Shown piece by piece: positions 19,901 to 28,656 of a stretch of 40,443 nucleotides of DNA (positions within the stretch are counted from its first letter, which is position 1; each line of letters begins with the position of its first letter). The stretch is from Guillardia theta CCMP2712 (Eukaryota; Cryptophyceae; Pyrenomonadales; Geminigeraceae), in contig NW_005434599.1 in NCBI RefSeq assembly GCF_000315625.1, positions 259,677 through 300,119 on the forward strand. The letters run 5' to 3'. The translations under genes were made by a program, and so were the position numbers. The notes under the pieces are model-generated. The model worked only from the letters and a program-made list of their open reading frames with translations. It did no database searches and had not been told where the DNA came from.

Positions 19901-21670
19901 GCCGACGGGAACCTGCTGGGCGTTCAGAGAGGGAGAGAAGGAGAAGAGACTTTGCCTTGCCCACGTACTCATACAGGAAGCGAGAAAAGGGATCGAGAAC
20001 AAACACCCGAGGCTGCCAGTCCGGCTGAGCGGCCTCCTCCTCTCCCACGAGCTTCATAAGCTGCTCCTGCTGCAAGCTCAGACGCCGCCAGCTTCTCTCC
20101 TCCCACCTTCAGCACTCGCAGGTGCTCCGGTACTGGTCGAGTCCAGCTGAACTCAAGCTTGAGCTCGCTTCGAACACCCGAGCTGTGTTTGACGTCCCCC
20201 CCCGCCAAAGTTTTCAAGGGGAACCAGGAGGAGTGAGGAGAAGAGGGCGAGGAGAGCGAGCGAGGGGCGGAGAGGAGGGAGGAAAGAGGGACCAGCACTT
20301 CGCCGATCAGCTCCGTCGCGATGAAACCTTTGTGAAACATCCGCACGCTCAGCGTTGTCTCCCGGCTCTCCGACACGCCGAAGGTGAAGTCTTCCTCGAA
20401 CTTTGCGTGCTCTCCCTGTGCAATCACGCTGACTCGCTCACTTGAGCAGGGAAGGAGGCTGGTATGCTCGAGCTGTTCGCTGCTGGTCCACGCGCAGGCG
20501 GAAGAGTCTTGAAGTTTCAACACACAGAACGCTCTCGTCCATTCCAACGTTGGGAGGTGGGAGGCCTTGACTAGACGGACGTGGAGGATGGCGGACGGGT
20601 GCTCGTCAAAGTCTACATGTACATCAGACATGCTGCTCGAGCGCTCCTGCTCCATCCCTCCAGCTCTTTTGCCTGTCGAGGATTCTGCAGCAGCCTCCTT
20701 GCCTTGCCGGGCCGGCCCGAAGAGGCTCTTAGTCAAGCTGCGCTCTTTCCGCTCATTGATGGACGAGGCTTTAGCTTCGTTCTGCTCAAGCTGCTTATCT
20801 TCAGCGAAGCTTATTTTGATAGCGCGATACTTGAAACGTAAGAGGCAACTTTCGTCTCGGATACTCTCTTGGAGTTCCCTGAGGATGGTTGTTTGCTCTC
20901 TCGCGTCTCTTGCTCGGCTGTCAGGCCTCACGCTGAACTCAACCAGCACTGAGCCTTCCTTGAGCGTCAACACTTTCACCCTCTCAGCGTCAAGGTTTGC
21001 TGCCACTGCGATGCAGAACTGAAGGTCTTGCTTGAGCGTCGCCCTCCTGCTCAATAGTCATGCAACTCCCCCTCACACTTCAAACCTCTCACTTGCGAGG
21101 TTCTAAGGGCACCAGCTCCTCGAAGTCAAAGTCCAACGTCATAACAAACCTCGCCCACTCGCTCCGCTTGCTCGCTGCCTTCATCGCATCGCTGACGCTG
21201 TTGGGGTCGACCAGCTCGTAACTGGTGTAATTCAGAGAGCTTTGTGCGATGAGATCCTTCATGTAACTGTCGAACTGGCTCTGAAACTTCTGCTCTTCCT
21301 CCACGTTGCCCTCCTCCACCTCTCTGCTAGCTATCGGGTTCTCGGAGTCCATCAGGGAAGTTCTTAGATGCTCCGTGTACATCTCAAGGGCCTGCAAGCT
21401 GCTGCGCATCTTGGCGATGTACGGATCCATCTCCTCCCTGCTAAGGGTCAAAAAAGGCTCGCGGGCAGCGAGAGGCTGGTACCTCTTCTGGGTGTCGGAG
21501 TCCAGCTTCTCCACCCGGACCTGTTGTGGGGGGTACAAGGAAGGAGGCGTGTGAGGCGAGAGAGTACTAGTATGCTTGACGAGGAGAAGCGAGTCTGGCT
21601 CGTAGGGGAAAGGATCATGAGAGACAGGGGGCGGCCACTCAGACATCCACGTGGGTCGCTCCGACGCCAT
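16917..21670 (-). CDS. C2-PH-transmembrane-Cys-rich-FN3-SRCR protein (1,526 aa)
   Basis: Five exons (21670-21093, 21046-20107, 20069-19965, 19915-19722, 19680-16917) join with matching phases. Approximate residues: 180-290, a compact domain with TLDFDFEEL and VKVLTLKEGSVLVEF, resembling the SEA-like repeats common in protist surface proteins; 340-470, C2 (ILHVRLVKASHLPTLEW; FEEDFTF; IGEVLVPLSSL); 510-600, PH (DWQPRVFVLD; C-terminal MWVEGL helix, split by a 49-bp intron); 607-630, one transmembrane helix (WPILLAAFLLVGLAIGLCVW); 640-780, Cys-rich including the DUF4215-type CGDGVR and ECDDGNNQNQDGCS; 1020-1360, three FN3 domains; 1414-1526, SRCR with HDGTWGYV, CRSLG and CTGSE. C2/PH before and adhesion modules after the helix predict N-in, C-out topology: a lipid-sensing cytosolic head on an adhesive or receptor ectodomain (inference). 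The start is ATG 21670. Introns inside the last exon cannot be excluded, but the frame is open throughout. Confidence 0.8.
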
Positions 21671-21739
21671 ATTTCAAAGTTGCCGGGCCTGAGACGGTGG
21701 GCAGTCAGTTAGTTACTGTCACTAGTGTTATCGAGTATC

Positions 21740-21875
21740 TCCTCTCTCATCTCCTCTCCTCTCCTCTCCTCTCCTCTCCTCTCCTCTCCTCTCCTCTCCT
21801 CTCCTCTCCTCTCCTCTCCTCTCCTCTCCTCTCCTCTCCTCTCCTCCCCTCCCCTCCCCTCTCCTCCCCTCCCCT
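21740..21875. repeat. TCTCC pentanucleotide microsatellite
   Basis: More than 20 units of CTCTC/TCTCC, degenerating to CCCCT at the right end. It lies between the divergent receptor-like gene (start 21670, -) and phosphatase gene (start 22141, +), within the shared upstream region; the remaining 21876-22140 is pyrimidine-rich with no gene seen. Confidence 0.95.
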
Positions 21876-22140
21876 CGCTCGTTTCCGTCAGTCTCAACTC
21901 GCATTTCTCTAGTTCAAACTTTGACCCAGTCGACCAGAACTGTTGAGACTCATCTCCCTCATACCGCTCACTGCCCTCTTGCCCTCATCCCCCCTCATCC
22001 CTTTTCATCCTCCCTCATCCCAGCCCTCATCCCCCCTCTTCACTTCGCCTCCGTCAGGTTTTTTGGTTTTCAGCCGGAGATTTTGCGGCAGGAGGAGGTC
22101 GAGGACGAGGATCTTCGAGTCATCCAGCGCGCCGCAGCCC

Positions 22141-23650
22141 ATGAAGCTTGTCTTCAACTTGCTTCCTCTTCTGCTGCTCAGTTCATCCCCTCACAGAGTT
22201 GAACCGTTTGCAGTCCCGGCCGTATCATTCCATGTTGCCAGTCAGAGTTTAAAAAGGTTTCTGCGAGGTCCGCTCAATCCGACCTGAGGTTTTGTCAGGC
22301 CGTCTCTACGGATCTTTCAACCTTCGAGATCTCCTCGAAGACCAGAAGGCCTCAAGTCATTCGCCTGCAGCCTTGTGCCAAACCTTGAGTGCGTTCAAAA
22401 CATACGAGACTTGTCCTCCGTGACTAACTCTCCAGTGAAGCCCGGAAGGTAAAGAGTCGATCCGTTGTCATGAGCTTGCATGTAACATGCTTCATTCCTA
22501 GAGTTTTCAGAACGGCTTGCGTGGGTACAGCAAGTGAGAGCGATGCTTGTCTGATAGTGGAGAATATCAAGACTCTCATTGATTTGAGATCGGAGAAGGA
22601 GTACGGCATGGACTCGGTCAAATACAACAGCAGCGTGTGGCAGCAGTACGATGATCTTATTTACGAAGTCAAGAAGTCGAAGACCGGCAAGCCTAAAGCT
22701 CTCATTCCCTCTTCTCCGGCGAAGGAACCAATGCGCGCGAGACACATGCTGTCAGTCATAGATGAGGCCATCTACAAGCGAGGAGTCTTCAAGCGGATGA
22801 GCCTGCGCAAGAAGATTAAAGCTGGAATCTACAGGGCCGTCAGCTATACGAAAGCTCGATCATTCTTCATAGAGTACATCAACAATGCAGGTTTGGCTCG
22901 AGATGGGCGACTCGTCCTAAAGCCTGTCTAGGTCTGCCACTGCTGAATGAATTGATTCTCGACTACGGAGGTCCCTCCATCAAAGCGGTCATGCAAGTGG
23001 TGAGTCAGGGAGGAAAGTGATCCGAGACGTTTTAACGGCGAGCAGTTGTCGGACCGGGCGAATCATCCTGTTGCGTGCGTTGCACTTCGAGAGGTTGACA
23101 GGTGGTTTAAACAGCTTTGAATCTCAGGTTCTATTGCACTGCGGGGAAAGATCGTACAGGATTGATCGCAATGCTTGTACGTTCCTTTGGTGATGATCGT
23201 GTGGATGGTTTTGCATGACATTCATGATTAGGTGCTCTCAGTCTTGGGAGTTGATAACGAGGCTATAGTGAATGACTATGTGCTGTCAGACGACGTCGGA
23301 TTGTGATGAAAGCAAGCCTGTCTTAATTGCTGTCGCTCAGGTGTATGCGAACTTGGGTGACAAGAATGCCATGGTTGGAGCGCTGAGACAAGAGCAGGTA
23401 GCACATCACATCCCTGTTCCCATAACTCTCCTAACGATACGGAAGCTGGACCCTGAAAAGTTTCTTCGTGCACCTCGTGCGGTCATGGAGCAAACAATCA
23501 AACTTCTCAAGGAGGAATACGGAGGAGCCGCCAAATATTTGGAAAGTAAGTTAGATCGAGGCTGCTCTGTCATCGTCTGAGAGTTGCACAGGCATAGGGT
23601 TCGGTCCGGATGAAGTGAAGAAATTGCGGGTGGCCTTATGCGATGACTAG
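22141..23650 (+). CDS. Y_phosphatase3-type tyrosine phosphatase with organelle or secretory presequence
   Basis: Ten exons (22141-22256, 22299-22448, 22511-22890, 22932-22999, 23046-23074, 23128-23176, 23232-23294, 23341-23397, 23446-23545, 23592-23650) all join in phase: 356 residues. The family is defined by N-x-RDL near residue 70, VKPGR, TLIDLRSEKEY and a Cys-x5-Arg loop. Here the loop is FYCTAGKDRTGLIA around residue 245, with Tyr in place of the usual His before Cys. It is followed by DYVLSDDVYANL and a C-terminal helix (AVMEQTIKLLKEEYGG), as in bacterial and plant relatives. The N-terminus (MKLVFNLLPLLLLSSSPHRV, then EPFA) is a signal peptide followed by a Phe-containing, acid-poor stretch, the pattern of cryptophyte plastid or periplastid presequences; simple secretion is the alternative. 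Substrates, protein or phospholipid, cannot be told from the sequence. Confidence 0.85.
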
Positions 23651-24025
23651 CGATAAGAAGAAAACTCTGACTGGTGTTAGAAACAAAAATGATTTCTCTA
23701 AGCAACAAGGCTATGTTAGCCGGCGAAGAGATCTCGCGAGAAAATCGTTTCCATGGTTTCATAAGCGCAAGCACATGGCCGTCTTGTTCGCGCACGCGAT
23801 CGCTACTTGAGCCCAGGCAGCAGAGACTCAGCAGAGCGACGAGCTCCTGAACAAGTTGACAAGTCAGGAGGATGAAGAAGGAAAATCAAGTCGATTAGAC
23901 ACCGTGGAAGTATGATGTCCCCTTCCACCTCTCCTTCTGATACATCTTCATGGTGCGCAGCAGAACGCAAGCTAAGCATCTGCAGTAGAAATCAGAAGAT
24001 ACGAACCAAGATGCGCACGAAAACT
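23651..24025. other. 3' intergenic region, nothing identified
   Basis: Convergent 3' flanks of the phosphatase gene and the small secreted-protein gene. The only open frames oppose the phosphatase 3' end and have no protein-like features. Confidence 0.5.
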
Positions 24026-24612
24026 TCACGTGCAAATAATCGCGATCGTTGGAAAGGCGTAGTGTAAGACATATGTATCGAAGAACGGTGTGGCTTCATC
24101 AGGGGGCAGCTTCTGTGCTCCATACGCACTCTGCAAAGAGAGGGGCGGTTGGAAAGAAAGACAAGAAGAAGATGAAACCAAACACATGAGAGGGAAAAAG
24201 AAATCACCTGCTGAAACTTCCCCCGTCTTCCGCGCATCCCCCGACCAGCTTCCTGCCCTCTCGTTGAATGCATGGAGAGGTGCGGAGACATGCTCGCTGC
24301 CTCCACATCTGAGTGATGCGATCGAGCAATGTGCTGCTGATTTTCTGCATCCTTTTTGAGTGTCTCGGCTGAAACGCCATGCTGTCGTGCGATGTGCTTG
24401 GCTTTGACGGTTTCAAACCGATGCTTCATACTCTCCTGCAACACATGTCATCTTGGTTCACCTAGTCAAGGCTCATCTCGACTGACTTCAGGTGCCTCCA
24501 TCTTCAAGCTCGACGTCGCTGACTCTCCGAGCTGTGCCAGCACCACCATCACGAGCGCCGAAGCCATCCTCGCCACCCTCCTCGCCCCCTCTCCTCTGGC
24601 CAGTCCCGGCAT
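24026..24612 (-). CDS. small secreted or type II membrane protein, three exons
   Basis: Exons 24612-24487, 24435-24208 and 24130-24026 join with two phase-0 introns of 51 and 77 bp: 152 residues. From ATG 24612 the N-terminus is basic (LARGEGARRVAR) followed by a hydrophobic MASALVMVVLAQLG core; starting at ATG 24567 leaves the core without the basic arm. The body is His/Gln/Lys-rich and predicted helical (KHIARQHGVSAETLKKDAEN), then RG-rich, and the tail LPPDEATPFFDTYVLHYAFP ends in a short hydrophobic run. No family is recognised. Its start lies 113 bp from the divergent UBA/PUB gene. Confidence 0.5.
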
Positions 24613-24725
24613 GATGTGGCACACCCCCTCATCCCACCTCCAGCCCAACATTCCCTTCACCACCCGTAACCCCCTGTTGACCCCTCTTTACCACCCCTGC
24701 TCGACAGACTCTCGAAAGTTCTGTC

Positions 24726-26868
24726 ATGCCACCGCTTTCACTTCGTTGCGCTGACTGCGGATCACAGGCAAGCTCCCCTCCTCCTCCCTCCCTTCCCTCC
24801 ACCCCTCCTCCTTCCCTTTCCTCCACCCCTCCTCCTTCCCTCCCTTTCCTCCACCCCTCCTCCTCCTCCCCTTTCCTCCACCCCTCCTCCCTCCCTTTCC
24901 TCCCTCCCTCCCTCCATCCATCCATCCCTCCTCCTTCCCTTTCCTCCACCCCTCCTCCCTCCCTCCCTTCCCTCCACCCCTCCTCCTTCCCTTTCCTCCT
25001 CCCTCCCTCCCTTTCCTCCACCCCTCCTCCCTCCCTCCCTTCCCTCCTCCTTCCCTCTACGCGTACGCTTTTCATTCCTTTTCCTCGTTCTCATTTCACG
25101 TTCTGTGTTTGTTATCATGATGTGCATCGCAGCTCAAGGATGCCAACGAGGCTCAAGCGCATGCAGAGCTCACTGGCCACACAAACTTCGAGGAGAGCAC
25201 GGAGCCGGTCCTGTGCTCGATGTGAATCAGCATGAGGCTGCTCTGACATGATCTCCAGGTCCTCCAACTTGTTTGCAAAGCATGCGGGAAGCCATGCAGA
25301 AGCGATACGGAGAAGACGCTGCATATGCAGAGGAACCCGGGACACACAGAGTTTGTCGATAAGACAGGAGAGAACCAGAGTGGCGTCTCGTATGAACTTG
25401 AAGCAAAAGAGGCAGATGATGAAGAGTTGAAAAAAGCTCTTGCTCTTTCCATGGGAAAGAATCCAGAAGATGCAACAGGTGATTACAAGTCGCCTGAAGC
25501 CTTATCATGATTGATTTCCTTCTGATTCGCCAATACAGGAGGAGAGGAAGTGATGATGGAGCGAGTGACCGACAAGGTGAACAAGGAATTGCTCGAGCAG
25601 CTCGTCGAGATGGGTTTCTCCGACATCAGGGCAGAACGGGCACTGTGGACGACTGGAAGCAAAAGCCTTGAAGAGGCTGTCACATGGCTCGCTGAACACA
25701 GCGAAGACAAGGAGATCGATGAACCTCTTCTTGTCCCGGCTGGCGCAAAGCCAAAGCTGAGCAAAGAAGAGCAAAAGCAGTTGTTGGAAGAGCGACTCGC
25801 AAAGATAAGAAAGGTTACAAATGGCTTGCTATAGCGAAGATCTTATTTCGAACCAGGACAAGGAAAGACAACAGAAGGAATTGGAGAAGCAGCAGGAGAT
25901 GGCTCGCATTGCATCCTCCAAGGAGATGAACGAGGTCTCCTGGCCCTGACTGTCTGCTTGTCGTCTCCTTCTCTTCTTTCTGACACGAAATTCTCCAGGC
26001 AAGGCGCCTGCAGAAGGAACAAGAAGAGAAGATCGCGTTGGAAAAGGCTCGGCGTGAGAAAGAGCGTGAAGCGAGGGATCGGGCGCGTGTCAAGGTTTCG
26101 AGTGAGCTGAGGCGCTGCTGGACTAAGCCACTGTGAAGGCGGAGCTAGAGAAGGACCGCATGGAGCGATTGGCTGCTCGGGGGATCCGGCCAGAGCAGAA
26201 GGACGAAGTTGTCAAGGTGTTGACCTGCTTGACTTTCCGGCTCGTTCTGATCATGATGCCCTCGCCTAGACCGCTGCCGACCCGTCAGCTCTCCGATAAG
26301 TTTGCCTGCCTCTGATGCCTCTGCAGGTACAAAGAGCGAAAACTTGAACTGAGCACAAAACTCCGAGATCTCATTGCAACGTATCGCAACGACCCGACAT
26401 CTCCAAATCCTGGAACGAAAGCTCTCGAGACAGCGGTATCAGGGAAATACGTGTGGGAGGAAGGAGAGGAGGATAGGGAGAAATCGTGAGCCCTGCAGAG
26501 AGATGATGATGCAGAAGCTTTGGACGGAAGCGGATGTCGGGAGCTGTTGGGGAGACGTAACATTGATCTGACTTTCCTTGTCAGTGTAAATATGTGGAGA
26601 ACGTCGTCAATAACCCCAACGAAGACAAGTATCGCAGCATCAATATTGAGAATGCCGCGTTTCAGCGTCTGGTGGGATCAAAGGAGGGAGGGTTGTCGAT
26701 GATGAAGGCCATTGGCTTTGAAGAGGTTGACGGCAGGTGACTCTCTTTCGACTTCTGTTCCCTCGCTCACGTTCCTCAAGACTCTCGCTTGCTGCTGTCG
26801 ACATGGAGTGGCTCAAGCAGGCTCTGGTGGAGGTGCAGCTTGCGGTGAAACGTGGACCCTTCTACTAA
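24726..26868 (+). CDS. zinc-finger, UIM, UBA and PUB domain protein (plant At1g04850-like)
   Basis: Exons: 24726-24767, 25133-25207, 25259-25478, 25540 to about 25816, about 25840-25934, 25999-26094, 26139-26218, 26327-26435, 26585-26736, 26781-26868. Two C-x2-C/H fingers (LRCADCGSQ plus HAELTGHTNF across intron 1; CKACGKPCRS plus GHTEFVDKT) are followed by a ubiquitin-interacting motif (DDEELKKALALSM), a UBA domain (LLEQLVEMGFSDIRAERAL), a charged coiled coil and a C-terminal PUB domain (YVENVVNNPNEDKYRSINI, then MMKAIGFEEV). PUB domains bind p97/Cdc48, and UIM and UBA bind ubiquitin, so this should be a cytosolic adaptor bringing ubiquitylated clients to Cdc48. The order matches the plant UBA/PUB protein family as I remember it. 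Intron 1 has a GC donor. The exon join near 25816-25840 is unresolved: the frame changes over a gap of only about 20 bp. Confidence 0.85.
24775..25060. repeat. CCTCC/CCTTCC polypyrimidine minisatellite inside an intron
   Basis: Irregular array of CCCTCC, CCACCCCTCCTCC and CTTTCCTCC units covering most of the 365-bp first intron of the UBA/PUB gene. Frames through it encode only Pro/Ser/Leu or Glu/Gly/Arg runs. Confidence 0.9.
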
Positions 26869-26929
26869 ATTATCCAACAAATTGCTACTGAACCGTTGTT
26901 GATGAATGAAGAATCACGGTTCCCACACT

Positions 26930-27160
26930 GGCAGCATGTCGCGGGCAGTCCCCGCCGGGATCTCCGGCCGGGCCGGACGGCCGCCGCCGCCGTGACCGTC
27001 TCATCGTGACGTGACCGCCGGCGGCCGGGCCCGCCGCGGAGTCCGATCCCCGGGCCCGGGGGGGGCCTGGCCCGTGGCAGTCGGACTCAAGCAGCGTGAC
27101 AACGCCGACTCGAGGCGGGCCTGCGGCGGGTCAGGGCCGGCGTTGGCGAGCGTCCAACGG
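26930..27160. other. CpG-rich island upstream of the LRR gene
   Basis: About 230 bp of very high G+C with many CpG and several short palindromes (GGCCGGGCC, CCGCCGGCGG, GGGCCCGGG types), including two CGTGAC boxes near 26992 and 27006. Flanking sequence is far less GC-rich. It lies between the 3' end of the UBA/PUB gene and the hexanucleotide array before the LRR gene; no coding sense was found. Confidence 0.7.
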
Positions 27161-27199
27161 CTAATGGCTTTCTGACGAGAAGAGGGATAGAGGAGGAGG

Positions 27200-27384
27200 G
27201 GCAGAGGCAGAGGCAGAGGCAGAGGCAGAGGCAGAGGCAGAGGCAGAGGCAGAGGCAGAGGCAGAGGCAGAGGCAGAGGCAGAGGCAGAGGCAGAGGCAG
27301 AGGCAGAGGCAGAGGCAGAGGCAGAGGCAGAGGCAGAGGCAGAGGCAGAGGCAGAGGCAGAGGCAGAGGCAGAGGCAGAGGCAG
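27200..27384. repeat. GCAGAG hexanucleotide array, about 31 units
   Basis: Nearly perfect tandem array whose right end is 95 bp before the ATG of the LRR gene, so it probably lies in the promoter or 5' UTR. Its antisense frame gives only a Ser-Ala run and is not a gene. Confidence 0.98.
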
Positions 27385-27479
27385 GGCTATAGATAGCGAA
27401 GAAGAGAGCCAGGAGAGGGAGGGAGGGAGGGAGGCAGAGGAGGGGAGCTGAAGAGAAGGACTCTCGTACGCAAAACAAA

Positions 27480-28529
27480 ATGCGGTCAGACCAAGGGATT
27501 CGCATAGTGGACGAGATAGTACGGAGAGATGCCGCCTTCTGTCAGGGGTTGCTGCACTCGCTTGGCATCAAGAACGACACGGCAGAGGTGCTGCTGTCAC
27601 GTCAAGGTCTCGAGGAACTATGCGACATGTCGCATCTCAAATGCCTCGAGGCGCTTTGGATCAACAACAACAAGCTGAAGTCGATTCGCGGACTAGACAG
27701 CAACGTACAGATCAAGGATCTCTACGCATCTAGCAACCTCATCGACACATTGCAGGGCTCCTTGCGCCACCTTAAGTACGTCCGAATCCTCTCGCTCAAC
27801 AAGAACAAGCTTGCAGATCTGGACAAAGTGCTTGCAGCGATCTCACACTTGACGAGCTTAGAGGAACTCGGTACAGTGCCTCATGTCTTCTCCTTCAAGC
27901 TGACTCTCATGTCTTCTCAGATCTCTCCGCAAACCCCGTCGCTAACGAGCTTTTTTACCGCGAGCGCATCATCTACACCTTTCCTAATCTTTTGGTCCTT
28001 GACCGCCACATGGTGACGCCAACCGAGCGTGAGAGCGCGAGGGTTCACTTCGAGGGGAAGGTCTCGACCAACTTGAGCTTCATGCGCACAAAATCCTTGT
28101 GGAAGAACCCGCCACGACAGAAGATCGCCTCGCTGTCCATCCTCGCAAAGGAGATGTACCGGGAAATCGAGCAGAGGAAAACTAGACAGCATGGAGACCA
28201 TGCTTCGCCAGGTCAAGCAGCTCCAGCTGAGCCACGACCTGCAACAATGCATGGTGATCAAGCAGCGTAGAGAAGAAGGAAGACTGATGACGCGATGCAC
28301 AGCAGGAGGAGGAGGGGTGAAGCATGATACCTTCAAGTTCAAGAGATTTGTGTCACCGGTATGCGTAAGAGATGGCGACATGCGATGATGAGATGCGCAG
28401 AGCTTGTCGCTCACCAGGCCTCAGCTTGAGTTGTCCTCTTCGCTCTCATTGCGGACGGTCAGCAAGAAGCGGGCAGAAGGCATCACCATTGACGAGGTCC
28501 TGCGCTCCTGCTGTCAAGCTCTTGACTGA
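27480..28529 (+). CDS. leucine-rich-repeat protein (LRRC72-like), apparent frameshift
   Basis: Exons 27480-27870, 27921-28358 and 28401-28529. Residues 35-130 hold four or five LRRs (LKCLEALWINNNKLKSIRGL, KYVRILSLNKNKLADL, TSLEELDLSANPVANE) and then an LRR cap, YRERIIYTFPNLLVLDRHMV followed by TERESA. The cap resembles LRRC72 and other small ciliary or axonemal LRR proteins, so a flagellar role is possible (inference). After EMYREIEQRK, in the A-run at 28178-28181, the reading frame stops making sense. Dropping one A gives a clean coiled-coil continuation (SMETMLRQVKQLQLSHDLQQ and onward) that reaches the donor at 28359 and the last exon in phase. Either the assembly carries an extra base or the gene is truncated. 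Starts at ATG 27480. Confidence 0.7.
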
Positions 28530-28656
28530 TGCATCGCAGAGGCGATGGAAACTTTACCAGGAGAGAAAAGCGTTGGAGCAGCAGCCCACCAGACTGGAAG
28601 AAAGCGAGTTGATGATTTGAGAGCTTAGGGGATGAGGAGACGGAATGCGCATGTCC

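Noticed and set aside
19703-20002. Reading the 1,052-residue - strand frame straight through 19964-19681 as protein
   Set aside because: The alternative with 49- and 41-bp introns restores a PH domain C-terminus (QVPVGILNLHGS through MWVEGL) in phase; the read-through peptide has no such features.
24629-25127. Gly/Glu/Arg-rich frames on the - strand and a Pro/Ser-rich + frame
   Set aside because: Translations of the intronic polypyrimidine minisatellite.
27161-27505. 114-residue - strand frame of Ala/Ser
   Set aside because: Entirely a translation of the GCAGAG array.
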